From: Bacillota bacterium
Lineage (GTDB): Bacteria > Bacillota_A > Clostridia > Lachnospirales > Lachnospiraceae
Assembly (NCBI GenBank): GCA_023407175.1
Contig: JAEYMU010000053.1
Span: forward strand, 248,001 to 312,000
DNA length: 64,000 nt
Reading direction: 5' to 3'
Part shown: piece by piece, positions 1 to 8,690 of the stretch
How positions within the stretch are numbered: the stretch's first letter is position 1
How the letters are laid out: the number at the start of each line of letters is the position of its first letter
The notes under the pieces: generated by a model
Databases searched by the model: none
What the model was told of the DNA's origin: nothing
Seen by the model: only the letters and a program-made list of their open reading frames with translations
Made by a program: the position numbers and the translations under genes

Positions 1-418
1 ATTTCTATTAATATTTATTATCCCCAGTCAGATCTATATCGTTGCACTATATCTCGCCGTATGGATGCCGCCGTCCTTGCTATTAACTGTATATTCCATT
101 AAAAAAGGTCTGTTGCTCTGGGGCGGAGAAAAGCGAAAGCAAATAGGAACCGCTGCCTTAAAGAAACGGGTAGTAATCGGTGCCCTTTTCTTTGGCCTGA
201 TTTCCGGTTTTCCTATGATCTACGATGAAAGAGGCTTTCACATCACCGGCATCCTGTGGATGCTAGGTACAGCCTCACTCTGGGGAATCCCTTTTTATTT
301 GGTCTTTCATGCCATGATAAAAAGAAGCGAAAAAAATGCTGACAGACAGGTGCTGACAGCCGAAATAGAAGAGGACTCTTTCTATGAAAAACAAAAAAAT
401 GAAAATAGCCAGAATTGA
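1..418 (+). CDS. C-terminal part of a small integral membrane protein (partial at window start)
   Basis: The reading frame is open from base 2, so the gene begins before the window; the ATG at 65 is probably internal. The visible part has two to three hydrophobic segments (residues before WMPPSLLL, then VVIGALFFGLISG, then GILWMLGTASLWGIPFYL), followed by a charged hydrophilic tail. It overlaps the next gene, an XRE regulator, by 35 bp, so the two are translationally linked. Small membrane proteins paired with a short XRE regulator are common in clostridia (DUF3796-like pairs), but I do not recognise this family with confidence. No function is assigned. Confidence 0.55.
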   Translation, partial: FLLIFIIPSQIYIVALYLAVWMPPSLLLTVYSIKKGLLLWGGEKRKQIGTAALKKRVVIGALFFGLISGFPMIYDERGFHITGILWMLGTASLWGIPFYLVFHAMIKRSEKNADRQVLTAEIEEDSFYEKQKNENSQN

Positions 419-581
419 ATGTGATATGTCCCAGGAACAGCTTGCGGAAGCTGTCGGTGTTGCCAGGCAGACCATAGGGCTGATTGAGGCCGGTAAATAT
501 AATCCAAGCATCAATTTGTGCATCTCGATCTGTAAGGTCCTGCATAAGACACTGGATGATCTGTTTTGGGACGAAGCCTAG
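384..581 (+). CDS. Short XRE-family HTH transcriptional regulator
   Basis: This 65-residue protein is almost entirely a Cro/C1-type helix-turn-helix: MSQEQLAEAVGVARQTI is helices 2 and 3 and EAGKYNPSINLCISICK the following helices, ending LHKTLDDLFW. It matches the YgzD/YozG group of small regulators (60-70 residues) that accompany membrane proteins in Bacillota. It starts inside the 3' end of the upstream membrane-protein gene (35 bp overlap), so it probably regulates that pair. A GAGG element lies about nine bases before the ATG. The target is inferred only from context. Confidence 0.85.
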   Translation: MKNKKMKIARIECDMSQEQLAEAVGVARQTIGLIEAGKYNPSINLCISICKVLHKTLDDLFWDEA

Positions 582-615
582 AATGGTTTTACAAAAGGTT
601 TCAGACACACCCAGA

Positions 616-635
616 GGCAGCTTTCCCAAGCTGCC
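616..635. terminator. Hairpin between convergent XRE gene and crh-like gene
   Basis: A perfect 8-bp stem, GGCAGCTT (616-623) and AAGCTGCC (628-635) with loop TCCC, lies between the plus-strand regulator and the minus-strand HPr-like gene. The T-run is weak on both sides. Its location between convergent genes suggests a bidirectional terminator. Confidence 0.55.
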
Positions 636-656
636 CCTTTCGCATATCTCATAATT

Positions 657-911
657 TTACTTACTGCTTAAATATTTCTCAATATTATCAATAGCGGTCT
701 GCTCATCCGGCCCGTCTGCTGTCACTGTAACCTTCTCGCCCGTTGAAATTCCCATGCTCATCATACCCATGATGCTTTTTGCATTCACACGCTTGTCATT
801 GCTTTCAACATAGATACTGCTTTCATACTGGCTTGCAACCTGAACGAGTAACGCAACCGGTCTTGCCTCTAATCCGTTAGGGATATTAATCGTTATTTCC
901 TTCGTTATCAT
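657..911 (-). CDS. crh: Crh-like HPr-family protein (Glu at the phospho-His position)
   Basis: This is an 84-residue HPr-fold protein. The HPr active-site loop normally reads GLHARPA with phosphorylatable His15; here it reads GLEARPV, so residue 15 is Glu (codon GAG) while Arg17 and Pro18 remain. The regulatory site is intact: Ser46 sits in AKSIMGMMSM. PEP-dependent phosphotransfer should therefore be lost while HPr kinase/phosphorylase could still modify Ser46, as in Bacillus Crh, which has Gln15. The gene starts 26 bp inside the end of whiA with a GGAGG site, matching the Bacillus rapZ-yvcK-whiA-crh order. The likely role is a CcpA co-effector for catabolite control. It is not a working PTS phosphocarrier unless Glu15 serves some other chemistry. 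Confidence 0.85.
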   Translation of the reverse strand: MITKEITINIPNGLEARPVALLVQVASQYESSIYVESNDKRVNAKSIMGMMSMGISTGEKVTVTADGPDEQTAIDNIEKYLSSK

Positions 912-1911
912 TACATTTTTCCTCCTTATTCTCGCGTAATTGATCTGCTATCTGGCTTAACTTTCGAAGTCTATGGTTAACCCCGGATTTACCGATTGGC
1001 GGTAACAGCATCGCTCCTAATTCCTTCAGTGATGCCTCCGGATAATCAATCCTTATTCTGGCAATGTCCTCAAGTCCGTCTGCCAGGTCACCTAACCCGA
1101 CATTATCCCTGATATAAATAATATCGTCAATTTGCTTGGCTGCTGCATTTACTGTCTTTGTTATATTGGCAGCTTCGCAATTTACCTGACGGTTAATGGA
1201 ATTGCGCATTTCCTTAAGGATTCTTACATTCTCCAAATCCATCAAAGCGGTATGTGCTTCCATGACATTTAACAGATCAACAATCTGAGAGCCCTCCTTG
1301 ATATACACTACATAATTCTTTTTGCGCAATATAATCTTTGCTTCAATTGAAAAAGTCTGCAGGATATCCCTTAGCTGATTGGCTTTCTCCAAATCTGATA
1401 CAACAATCTCAAGGTGGTAAGCTTTCTTTGGATTGCTCATTGAGCCCGATGACAGAAAAGCCCCTCTTAAAAATGCTCTTTTGCAACATACATTCTGCGT
1501 AATCACCGCATCCGGCGGACCAAGAACGGTATTTCTCAACCTGTCCGTGTTTGAATGGGCGCCTATAGCTTCCCAGCCGTCCGAATCGGGAAAAGGCAGC
1601 TTTGTTGCCTGTAAAATCAGATCGATTGTCTCTGTATCTCGCAGTATCAATAGATACATACTGCTTCTTTTCGCATTAATATTAGTTTTTACAGAAACAT
1701 CAATATTTATATTAAATGTTTTTCGTATTAATGTAAAGTATTTTCTTGCTACGACAATATTTTCTGTCTGCAATTTCAGATAATAACGATTACCGCAGAA
1801 AACCAGGCGGCCTTCACAGGAAATCATCGCCGCCAGTTCGGCGAGACGGCAGTGCCTTGCACTGCTTAAATGAAGCGAAAGCTCCTCCTTCACATCCTTT
1901 GAAAATGACAT
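886..1911 (-). CDS. whiA: DNA-binding protein WhiA
   Basis: This 341-residue protein has the two parts of WhiA: an N-terminal LAGLIDADG-homing-endonuclease-like fold (SFSKDVKEELS through the ALMDLENVRILKEMRNSINR region) and a C-terminal helix-turn-helix (SLKELGAMLLPPIGKSGVNHRLRKL). WhiA is a sporulation/cell-division regulator in Actinobacteria and affects division and chromosome segregation in Bacillus. I place the start at the ATG at 1911, giving the usual MSFS beginning; a TTG three codons upstream lies closer to the AAAGG site and cannot be excluded. It follows rapZ and overlaps the crh-like gene, the standard Bacillota arrangement except that yvcK is absent here. Confidence 0.95.
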   Translation of the reverse strand: MSFSKDVKEELSLHLSSARHCRLAELAAMISCEGRLVFCGNRYYLKLQTENIVVARKYFTLIRKTFNINIDVSVKTNINAKRSSMYLLILRDTETIDLILQATKLPFPDSDGWEAIGAHSNTDRLRNTVLGPPDAVITQNVCCKRAFLRGAFLSSGSMSNPKKAYHLEIVVSDLEKANQLRDILQTFSIEAKIILRKKNYVVYIKEGSQIVDLLNVMEAHTALMDLENVRILKEMRNSINRQVNCEAANITKTVNAAAKQIDDIIYIRDNVGLGDLADGLEDIARIRIDYPEASLKELGAMLLPPIGKSGVNHRLRKLSQIADQLRENKEEKCNDNEGNND

Positions 1912-1985
1912 AATAATCAACAGACCTTTCCAGACATGATGCCGCTTCGCGACGTCTTCAATAATCCCGGAGGAAGCAGAGTTTT

Positions 1986-2837
1986 TTACCCTTTTTCCAT
2001 ATCCCGATGCTCAACCTTGATCCCATACTGTGTTTTCCCGATTCTTCGTGAGAGCTCATTCACCAGTGTAACGGAGCGGTGCCGGCCTCCGGTACAGCCA
2101 ATACCGATAACCAGCTGATTTTTTCCCTCATTGATGTAATGGGGAATTAGGAAAAGCAGCATATCCTCCAGTTTATTAAGGAACTCTATTGCTGCCTCCG
2201 ATTTCATCACATAGCCGCTTACCTCCTGGTCCATACCGGTTTTCTGCTTCAATTCGGGAATATAATAGGGATTGGGCAGGAAGCGTACATCAAAAATCAA
2301 ATCCGCATCCGCCGGTATTCCATATTTAAAGCCAAAGGATAATATTGTAATGTAAAAATTGCTGAATTTTTCATCCTCCAGATAGATTTTATTAATCTGA
2401 ACTTTTAAATCCCTGGTTAGAAGATGACTTGTATCGATAATAATATTCGCCTTCTGACGAAGAAATGCCAGGCGCTCACGCTCCAGTGCAATCCCCTTCT
2501 CCACCCGTCCGGCTCCGGAAAGGGGGTGTATCCTTCGTGTTTCCTTATAGCGCTTGACCAGTACCTCCGGGGTACAGTCCAAATAAAGAATCTCATAGGG
2601 AATATCCGATTGCTCCATGTCCTTAAGGATTGAGTCCATTTCCTTTAATGCTTGTCCGCTACGGATATCGATACCCAAAGCAACCCTGCTCTGGTTGCCC
2701 TGTACGATAAGCTTTGCGAATTTCTTAATTAGCTGGATCGGAAGATTATCTACGCAAAAATACCCTGCATCCTCCAACATCTTCAGCGCGGAGCTTTTAC
2801 CGGCCCCGGACATTCCTGTGACAATGACGAACCTCAT
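1986..2837 (-). CDS. rapZ: RNase adapter / nucleotide-binding protein RapZ (YvcJ)
   Basis: This is a 283-residue P-loop protein with Walker A GMSGAGKSS near the N-terminus, DNLP shortly after it, and the conserved C-terminal CTGGRHRSV loop of the RapZ/YvcJ family. In Escherichia coli it binds GlmZ/GlmY RNA and tunes glucosamine-6-phosphate synthase; in Bacillus YvcJ binds and hydrolyses GTP and affects competence. I choose the ATG at 2837, preceded by AGAGG, over an ATG six codons upstream with no ribosome site, because family members start right before the P-loop strand. It lies between murB and whiA on the same strand. Confidence 0.95.
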   Translation of the reverse strand: MRFVIVTGMSGAGKSSALKMLEDAGYFCVDNLPIQLIKKFAKLIVQGNQSRVALGIDIRSGQALKEMDSILKDMEQSDIPYEILYLDCTPEVLVKRYKETRRIHPLSGAGRVEKGIALERERLAFLRQKANIIIDTSHLLTRDLKVQINKIYLEDEKFSNFYITILSFGFKYGIPADADLIFDVRFLPNPYYIPELKQKTGMDQEVSGYVMKSEAAIEFLNKLEDMLLFLIPHYINEGKNQLVIGIGCTGGRHRSVTLVNELSRRIGKTQYGIKVEHRDMEKG

Positions 2838-2910
2838 GATTACAGCGCCTCTCATTCACTCTTGTGAGATAGTACACAAATGCTCCTCTTAAGTATAACT
2901 TAAGACGACT

Positions 2911-3825
2911 TTAAAACTTGCCAAGCAGCTTTACCTCCGGCTCCAGTCTGACACCAAACTTCTCTTCCACAATACGGATCACATCCTGTATTACAGTAAG
3001 AAATTCCTTTGCCGTTGCCTGTTCCTTGTTGATGATAAAGCCACAATGCTTCTCCGATACGGCTGCTCCCCCGACCTGATAGCCCCGAAGCCCGGCATCG
3101 GCGATCAGTTTGCCCGCATAGTAGCCCTGGGGCCTCTTAAAGGTACTGCCTGCACTATATTGGTCAAGGGGCTGCTTCTCCCGCCTCTGTGCGTTCAGCT
3201 CCTTCATCCTGCTGCGGATCTTTGCTTCCTCCCCTTTGCTTAACCGGATATCTGCTTCCAGGAGAATATAATGCTTTTGCTGAAGGGCACTGCTCCGGTA
3301 CCCCAGCTCAAGCTCCTCAAGGCCCAGCTCAAGTATGTTATCTGCTTCGTCCAATACCCTTGCCCCGGTGAGGCAATGCTTCATCTCTCCGCCATAAGCA
3401 CCTGCATTCATAGTCACGGCACCACCCAGGGTTCCCGGTATTCCGGAAGCGAATTCAAGGCCTGTCAGGCTGTTTGCCGCAGCTTCATTTGCCAGTCTTG
3501 CCAGCATAACCCCAGCCTGTGCGGTAATGGTATTGTCTTCCTTCACCCATATCTCGCTAAAATTATCTGCCAGCTGTAAAATCAGCCCACGGTATCCCAG
3601 ATCGGAAACCAGCAGATTACTTCCATTCCCCAGGATAAAGTAAGGCATTTTCTCCTGTCTGCATAAATTTACTACCCCGCGTACTTCTTCATCGGTTGTT
3701 GGCGCAACAAAATAATCCGCCTCACCGCCAATATGAAGGGAGGTGTGCTCCTCCATACGCTCCCTAAGTCTGACCTGCTCCTTTGGTAAGATAAGAATTA
3801 ATTTCTGATAAAAGATATCTTCCAA
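2911..3825 (-). CDS. murB: UDP-N-acetylenolpyruvoylglucosamine reductase
   Basis: This 304-residue type II MurB reduces UDP-GlcNAc-enolpyruvate to UDP-MurNAc with NADPH and FAD in cytoplasmic peptidoglycan synthesis. Visible motifs are the FAD-binding LHIGGEADYFV, the pyrophosphate-binding GNGSNLLVSD, EFASGIPGTLGGAVTMNAGAYGG, and the catalytic Ser loop YSAGSTFKRP. The C-terminal EPEVKLLG is typical. Translation starts at TTG (3825) with a strong AAGGAGG five bases upstream. It lies downstream of glucokinase and upstream of rapZ, the common Lachnospiraceae order. Confidence 0.97.
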   Translation of the reverse strand: MEDIFYQKLILILPKEQVRLRERMEEHTSLHIGGEADYFVAPTTDEEVRGVVNLCRQEKMPYFILGNGSNLLVSDLGYRGLILQLADNFSEIWVKEDNTITAQAGVMLARLANEAAANSLTGLEFASGIPGTLGGAVTMNAGAYGGEMKHCLTGARVLDEADNILELGLEELELGYRSSALQQKHYILLEADIRLSKGEEAKIRSRMKELNAQRREKQPLDQYSAGSTFKRPQGYYAGKLIADAGLRGYQVGGAAVSEKHCGFIINKEQATAKEFLTVIQDVIRIVEEKFGVRLEPEVKLLGKF

Positions 3826-3918
3826 TTCTGCCTCCTTATGTTAAGGTTCACCTGCATTACTCAGGAAAGCAAAACCTGATATTAAAGCTTATTATAAAAT
3901 CCAAATATTTATACCAGG

Positions 3919-4854
3919 TTAAAGAATCAGCTTGGCCGCACCGTAAATTCCCGCATCATTTCCAAGGGTCGCCAAACGGAATTCCTTATTTTTGAGCGCA
4001 TTCATGACATGGCTGTTATAATATTTTTTTATTGTTTCCGTAATAATTTCGCCTGCTCTGGATACACCTCCGCCGATTACAAATACCTCCGGGTCAACCA
4101 CCTGTGCGATATGAGCCATGGCAACGCCCAGATAATAACAGGCCTTTTCCACCGCCTCCAACGCCAGCTGATCTCCTGCCTTGGCGCAGTCAAACACTGC
4201 TTTGGCACTTAGCTCATGATAATCCCGAAGGGTGGAGGGCGCAGTCTTTTCTTCAAGAATCTGCTTTGCCAGTCTCACTATTCCGGTTGCAGAGGCATAC
4301 TGCTCCAGACAGCCTGTCTTGCCGCAGCCGCAGGTCCGGGTTTCCTTGTCATTGACAAAGATATGGCCTATCTCGCCGCCGGCACCGTTACTGCCGGCAA
4401 TTACTGTTCCGTTTAAGATAATGCCGCCGCCGACTCCGGTTCCGAGGGTGGCAAGCACCAGATTCTGAAATCCCTTACCGCCGCCCATCCACATCTCGCC
4501 AAGTGCAGCAACATTGGCGTCATTGGCAGCCTTTACCTTCAGTCCGGTCAGCTCCCTAAGCTCTGTCTCTATATTAAAATGGCCCAGCCCAAGATTGGGC
4601 AGCTCCTGTACCTCACCGTTATCCTTTACCGGGCCGGGAATTCCAACGCCCACTCCCAGCACCTCTTCCTTCTTAAGCTTAAGCTCTTCGATCTTCTTTA
4701 AGATAAATTCTGCCGAATCCTTAAGAATATCCTTGCCATTACCGGTCTTTCTGGTTGCAAAATCCCACTTATTCAGAAGCTTTCCCTCTGTGTCAAAAAG
4801 ACCTACCTTTACTGCCGTACCTCCGACGTCAATTCCAAAGCATACCCGACTCAT
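3919..4854 (-). CDS. glcK: ROK-family glucokinase
   Basis: This 311-residue protein phosphorylates glucose with ATP in the cytoplasm. It has the N-terminal ATP-binding GIDVGGTAVKVGLFD, the ROK signature region LGTGVGGGIILNG through GAGGEIGHI, and the zinc motif CGCGKTGCLEQYAS, which together define bacterial ROK glucokinases. The start ATG at 4854 has GGGAGG six bases upstream. It begins 20 bp after the end of hprK, so glucose activation and the catabolite-signalling kinase are probably cotranscribed. A different hexose substrate cannot be excluded from sequence alone. Confidence 0.93.
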   Translation of the reverse strand: MSRVCFGIDVGGTAVKVGLFDTEGKLLNKWDFATRKTGNGKDILKDSAEFILKKIEELKLKKEEVLGVGVGIPGPVKDNGEVQELPNLGLGHFNIETELRELTGLKVKAANDANVAALGEMWMGGGKGFQNLVLATLGTGVGGGIILNGTVIAGSNGAGGEIGHIFVNDKETRTCGCGKTGCLEQYASATGIVRLAKQILEEKTAPSTLRDYHELSAKAVFDCAKAGDQLALEAVEKACYYLGVAMAHIAQVVDPEVFVIGGGVSRAGEIITETIKKYYNSHVMNALKNKEFRLATLGNDAGIYGAAKLIL

Positions 4855-4874
4855 ATTGCGCCTCCCGTTTTTTC

Positions 4875-5804
4875 TTAATTCTCGTTCTTCTTCAGGCTGT
4901 TTGTAACACGGTTATACAGCTCCTGCGCCGCATTATAGCCCATTTTCTTCTGACGGTAGTTAACCGCGGCAGATTCACAGATAATTGCAAGGTTTCTGCC
5001 TGGACGGATGGGAATCGAATGGCATACCACCTTGTTGCCGAGAAATTCGATATAGGTTTCCTCCAGACCAAGACGGTCATACTGCTTGTCCTTATTCCAT
5101 TCCTCCAGCTTGATAACCAGATCAATCGCCTGTGTATTCTTAACACTTTCCACACCGAACAGGGTTTTGACATCGATGATGCCGATACCGCGCAGCTCGA
5201 TGAAATGCCTGGTAATATCCGGTGAAGTACCAATCAGGGTATCATCACTTACCTTCTTTATTTCAACAACATCGTCGGATACCAGACGGTGTCCGCGCTT
5301 AATCAGCTCCAGTGCGGCCTCGCTTTTACCAATACCGCTTTCACCCATAATCAGGATGCCCTCTCCATATACATCCACCAGTCCGCCATGGATTGTAATT
5401 CTGGGCGCCAGCTCCACATTCAGCCAGCGGATTACCTCCGCCATAAAGGCCGAGGTGGTCTTGGAGGTTCGAAGGATCGGAACTCCCTTTTGCGTGGCCA
5501 GTTCGATAAAGCTCTCGCTGACCTCCAGATTTCGGCTGAACACGAGGCAGGGAACGTGGTAATCCATCAGTCTTGATAAAATCTGAACCCGCTGATCCTT
5601 GTCCATCTGCTGCATATAGGCATGCTCCACATGGCCGATTACCTGAACCCGCTCCGAATCAAAATGATCGAAGAAGCCTGCCAGCTGCAGTGCCGGTCTG
5701 TTCACATCCGGCTGGGAAAGCTTGATATTCTTAATATAGATATCAGGAGTACAATTCTCCAGATTCATCTTTTCTATTAACTTGACCAACTCTACCGTAT
5801 ACAT
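4875..5804 (-). CDS. hprK: HPr kinase/phosphorylase
   Basis: This 309-residue bifunctional enzyme phosphorylates Ser46 of HPr or Crh using ATP or pyrophosphate and reverses the reaction. The N-terminal half is the MurF-like HprK domain. The C-terminal half has Walker A GESGIGKS at residues 154-161, the following SDDVV, and the family signature ELRGIGIIDVKTLFG. Its probable substrates include the Crh-like protein at 657-911. It precedes glucokinase by 20 bp and follows uvrC after a 170-bp gap containing two hairpins. Confidence 0.97.
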   Translation of the reverse strand: MYTVELVKLIEKMNLENCTPDIYIKNIKLSQPDVNRPALQLAGFFDHFDSERVQVIGHVEHAYMQQMDKDQRVQILSRLMDYHVPCLVFSRNLEVSESFIELATQKGVPILRTSKTTSAFMAEVIRWLNVELAPRITIHGGLVDVYGEGILIMGESGIGKSEAALELIKRGHRLVSDDVVEIKKVSDDTLIGTSPDITRHFIELRGIGIIDVKTLFGVESVKNTQAIDLVIKLEEWNKDKQYDRLGLEETYIEFLGNKVVCHSIPIRPGRNLAIICESAAVNYRQKKMGYNAAQELYNRVTNSLKKNEN

Positions 5805-5873
5805 AATCTACCCCATTTCTGTTCTGCTTATTATCTTGAAATTGCTCTTTATTTTCAAACTTATACCCCTGCA

Positions 5874-5937
5874 TATCGCAAGCCTGCTTGCGATACTGCT
5901 TTAATAAGGAGTTTGAAAGTGTCCTTTACTTTCAAAC
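5874..5937. repeat. Two adjacent perfect hairpins between uvrC and hprK
   Basis: Stem 1 is TATCGCAAG (5874-5882) with CTTGCGATA (5887-5895), loop CCTG. Stem 2 is GTTTGAAAGT (5911-5920) with ACTTTCAAAC (5928-5937), loop of seven. Neither is followed by a clear T-run on the minus strand. They may mark the uvrC 3' end, a processing site, or the leader of the hprK transcript. Confidence 0.5.
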
Positions 5938-5973
5938 TACATTCTAACACATTCCTTGATTGGCTGTAAATGC

Positions 5974-7845
5974 TTATTGCTCCTTCTCTTTATGAAAAAA
6001 TACATAAACCTGCTCTGCTGCCTGCCGGTTCATCGCGGGAACCTTCAGTATCTCCTCCACGTCTGCTGCCTGAATGGCTTCCAGCGACTGAAAATATTTC
6101 ATGAGTGCCCTTCTTCTGGTAGGTCCTACTCCGTTGATATCATCCAGTATGGAATGCACCTGTTTCTTCTGTCGGATACTTCTGTGATATTCAATGGCAA
6201 AACGATGGGTTTCATCCTGGATTCTCGTGATCAGACGAAACAGCTCACTGCTTTTATCAATCGACAGCTCCTCATTTTGATAAAACAGCCCTCTGGTTCT
6301 GTGATTATCATCCTTGACCATGCCGCACACAGCGATATCCATATGAAGCTCCGATAAAACCCGAAGTGCAATCCCCACCTGTCCCTTTCCTCCATCCATC
6401 AGAATCAGATCGGGATACCTTGTAAAGCTGCCCAGCTCTTCATCCAGGTTCTTCTCCCTGCGCTGCTCCAGCTCCTTCTGCCCATGGGTAAATCTTCTCG
6501 TCAGCACCTCATACATGGAAGCGTAGTCATCAGGCCCCTTGACACTGCGTATCCTGAATTTCCTATAGTCGGCCTTCTTGGGCTTACCCTTCTCAAATAC
6601 AACCATGGAACCAACGGATTCAAAGCCTGCCGTATTGGAGATATCAAAGGACTCTATCCGTTCCACCAGAGGAAGGGTAAGATACTGCGCCAGCTCCTTT
6701 AAGGCTCCTGTCGTTTTGGCTTCTTCCCTCTTTATTTTCTCAAGGTCCTGATTCAGTACCAGCTCCGCGTTCTTTCTGGCAAGCTCCACCAGCTTTTCCT
6801 TGTCTCCCTTCTGGGGTACCTTGAGATGCACCTTCTGACCCCGTTTCCCTGTAAGCCACTCGGTAATCAGGTCTTCATCCTCGGTTCTGGTGCCCAAGAA
6901 GATTTCCTTTGGTATATAGGGAGTTCCGGCATAAAACTGCTTTAGGAAGCTGGCCATAACCTCGCCCTCCTCTTCCTCCGCCACTCCGCTTAAATGATAA
7001 TGATCCCTTCCGATCAGCTTGCCGCCCCGGATGAAGAAGGTCTGTACCACCGCCTCATCCTTCGCCTTTGCAAAGGCTATAATATCACGATCCGCCTGGT
7101 CCGTATTGGTAATCTTCTGTTTACCTGCGATTTGCTTTACGCTATGTAGCAAATCCCTGAACTGGGCCGCCTTTTCAAATTCCAGAGCCTCGGCTGCAGC
7201 CTCCATCTTACCCTCTAAGAGCCTTGCAACCCTGGTATAATTACCGTTTAAAAATTCTATGACTTCCTCTATATTCTTCTTATATTCTTCGCTCTTAATA
7301 TATCCCTGGCAGGGAGCCTCGCACTGCCCCATATGATAGTACAGACAGGGCCTTTCCTTACCGGTATCCTTGGGAAGCACCCTGCTGCAGCTCCTTATCT
7401 TATAGATTTTACGAAGCAGCTCCAGGGTATCCCTGACCGCCGTCATACTGGTATAGGGCCCATAGTACTTTGCCTTGTCCTTCTTTTGCTGCCGGACGAT
7501 GGATACTCTGGGAAATGCCTCATACAGGGTGATGCGAAGATAAGGATAGGTCTTGTCATCCTTTAGCATCGTATTGTACTTGGGCATATGCTCCTTGATC
7601 AGATTACATTCCAGTACCAGAGCCTCCAGCTCCGAATCGGTAATAATATATTCAAAATGGTCGATATTCTCCACCATCTGCCTGATTTTCTGCGTATGAT
7701 TACGGCTGCTTTGAAAATACGATCTTACCCTGTTCTTCAACAGAACCGCCTTACCTACATAGATGATCGTATCCTTATTATCCCGCATGATATAAACACC
7801 CGGCTTAGCCGGAAGCTTTTTTAATTCCTCTTCTAAATTGAACAT
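5974..7845 (-). CDS. uvrC: Excinuclease ABC subunit C
   Basis: This 623-residue nucleotide-excision-repair endonuclease makes both incisions around a UvrAB-marked lesion. It has the N-terminal GIY-YIG domain (PGVYIM then IIYVGKA), a Cys-containing segment ([21 protein letters not shown]), the central UVR motif ([18 protein letters not shown]), the RNase H-like domain ([22 protein letters not shown]) and a C-terminal helix-hairpin-helix ([16 protein letters not shown]). I use the ATG at 7845, preceded by CAGGAG, because the family starts [11 protein letters not shown]; the frame is open 15 codons further upstream. Confidence 0.97.
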   Translation of the reverse strand: MFNLEEELKKLPAKPGVYIMRDNKDTIIYVGKAVLLKNRVRSYFQSSRNHTQKIRQMVENIDHFEYIITDSELEALVLECNLIKEHMPKYNTMLKDDKTYPYLRITLYEAFPRVSIVRQQKKDKAKYYGPYTSMTAVRDTLELLRKIYKIRSCSRVLPKDTGKERPCLYYHMGQCEAPCQGYIKSEEYKKNIEEVIEFLNGNYTRVARLLEGKMEAAAEALEFEKAAQFRDLLHSVKQIAGKQKITNTDQADRDIIAFAKAKDEAVVQTFFIRGGKLIGRDHYHLSGVAEEEEGEVMASFLKQFYAGTPYIPKEIFLGTRTEDEDLITEWLTGKRGQKVHLKVPQKGDKEKLVELARKNAELVLNQDLEKIKREEAKTTGALKELAQYLTLPLVERIESFDISNTAGFESVGSMVVFEKGKPKKADYRKFRIRSVKGPDDYASMYEVLTRRFTHGQKELEQRREKNLDEELGSFTRYPDLILMDGGKGQVGIALRVLSELHMDIAVCGMVKDDNHRTRGLFYQNEELSIDKSSELFRLITRIQDETHRFAIEYHRSIRQKKQVHSILDDINGVGPTRRRALMKYFQSLEAIQAADVEEILKVPAMNRQAAEQVYVFFHKEKEQ

Positions 7846-7881
7846 GACCGCTCCTGTTTTTCTTCTGCATCTTATATAAGC

Positions 7882-7910
7882 ATTGTACAACAGGTGTTCG
7901 TTTTCGTCAA
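7882..7910 (-). promoter_or_regulatory. Probable sigma-A promoter of uvrC
   Basis: On the minus strand TTGACG (7905-7910) and TACAAT (7882-7887) are separated by exactly 17 bases, 37 bases upstream of the chosen uvrC start. Confidence 0.6.
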
Positions 7911-7964
7911 ATCAGGGATACCAGGCTTAAGAGAATGTTAGAATGTTTTCATCCTATGCAAAAC

Positions 7965-7992
7965 GAGGATGTCTCAAAATTGAGACACCCTC
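7965..7992 (-). terminator. Terminator of the sugar-catabolic operon
   Basis: A 12-bp stem (GAGGATGTCTCA at 7965-7976, TGAGACACCCTC at 7981-7992, one G-U type mismatch) with a 4-base loop begins four bases beyond the beta-phosphoglucomutase stop codon. On the minus strand it is followed by a GTTTTG T-rich stretch. Confidence 0.75.
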
Positions 7993-7995
7993 TGT

Positions 7996-8649
7996 TTATA
8001 CCGTACCGGTTTTTATAAGCTTTATCAGCTCCTTCCATTCCTTAATCTTAAAATCCGCCCTTTCATATTCTGCTGCCCCGCCGATGGCTATTGCAGTCAT
8101 TCCGGCTGCCTTTGCGGCATCAATACCGGCACAGGCATCTTCCACCACCGCACACTCCTTAGGATTCACTCCAAGAAACTGTGCCGCCTTTAAGAACACC
8201 TCCGGATCAGGCTTGGACCTGGTGATATTCGTTCCATCCGAGATTGCATCAAAGGCATGCCTTAACCCGGTCTTATCCAGTATCAGTCCGGCATTCTTGC
8301 TGGAGGAGCCGATTGCGAGCTTATAGCCAAGGTGTCTTAACTCCTTAAGGGTCTCCCGCTCACTCTCCCCGACATCTGCCGGTGTCATGCAGCTTAAAAG
8401 CCCACGGTATATTTCATTTTTTTCCTCGGCCAGCTTATCTTTGTCCTTCTCACTCAGCTTTGGTCCGTTATAGTTCTCCAGGATAATCTCCAGACTTTCC
8501 ATTCTGGAGACTCCCCTTAACCTGTCATTGATTTTCTCATCAAAATAAATTCCCAGACGGTCGGCCATCCTTTTCCAGGCCTGATAATGAAGCCGGTCCG
8601 TAAATACAATCACTCCGTCCAAATCAAATATAAATGCTTTAAGCTCCAT
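7996..8649 (-). CDS. pgmB: Beta-phosphoglucomutase (HAD superfamily)
   Basis: This 217-residue HAD-type mutase interconverts beta-D-glucose 1-phosphate and glucose 6-phosphate. Motif I is FDLDGVI with both catalytic Asp residues, followed by H and W of the cap (HYQAWK), the LRGVSRMESLEIIL substrate loop closely matching the Lactococcus enzyme, motif II GSSSKNA, KPDPEVFL, and motif III VEDACAGIDAA. The start ATG at 8649 follows a GGAGGG site; an open extension of 12 codons upstream does not fit the family. It is the last gene of the importer operon. A beta-glucosyl phosphate would have to arise from phosphorolysis, which is of interest given the GH3 enzyme upstream. Confidence 0.9.
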   Translation of the reverse strand: MELKAFIFDLDGVIVFTDRLHYQAWKRMADRLGIYFDEKINDRLRGVSRMESLEIILENYNGPKLSEKDKDKLAEEKNEIYRGLLSCMTPADVGESERETLKELRHLGYKLAIGSSSKNAGLILDKTGLRHAFDAISDGTNITRSKPDPEVFLKAAQFLGVNPKECAVVEDACAGIDAAKAAGMTAIAIGGAAEYERADFKIKEWKELIKLIKTGTV

Positions 8650-8690
8650 ACATCCCTCCTGCCCTTCTTCCTCCAGGGGAAGCAACTCTC

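Noticed and set aside
4514..5225. Plus-strand open frames opposite glucokinase and hprK
   Set aside because: They are Ser/Pro/Leu-rich antisense shadows without ribosome sites.
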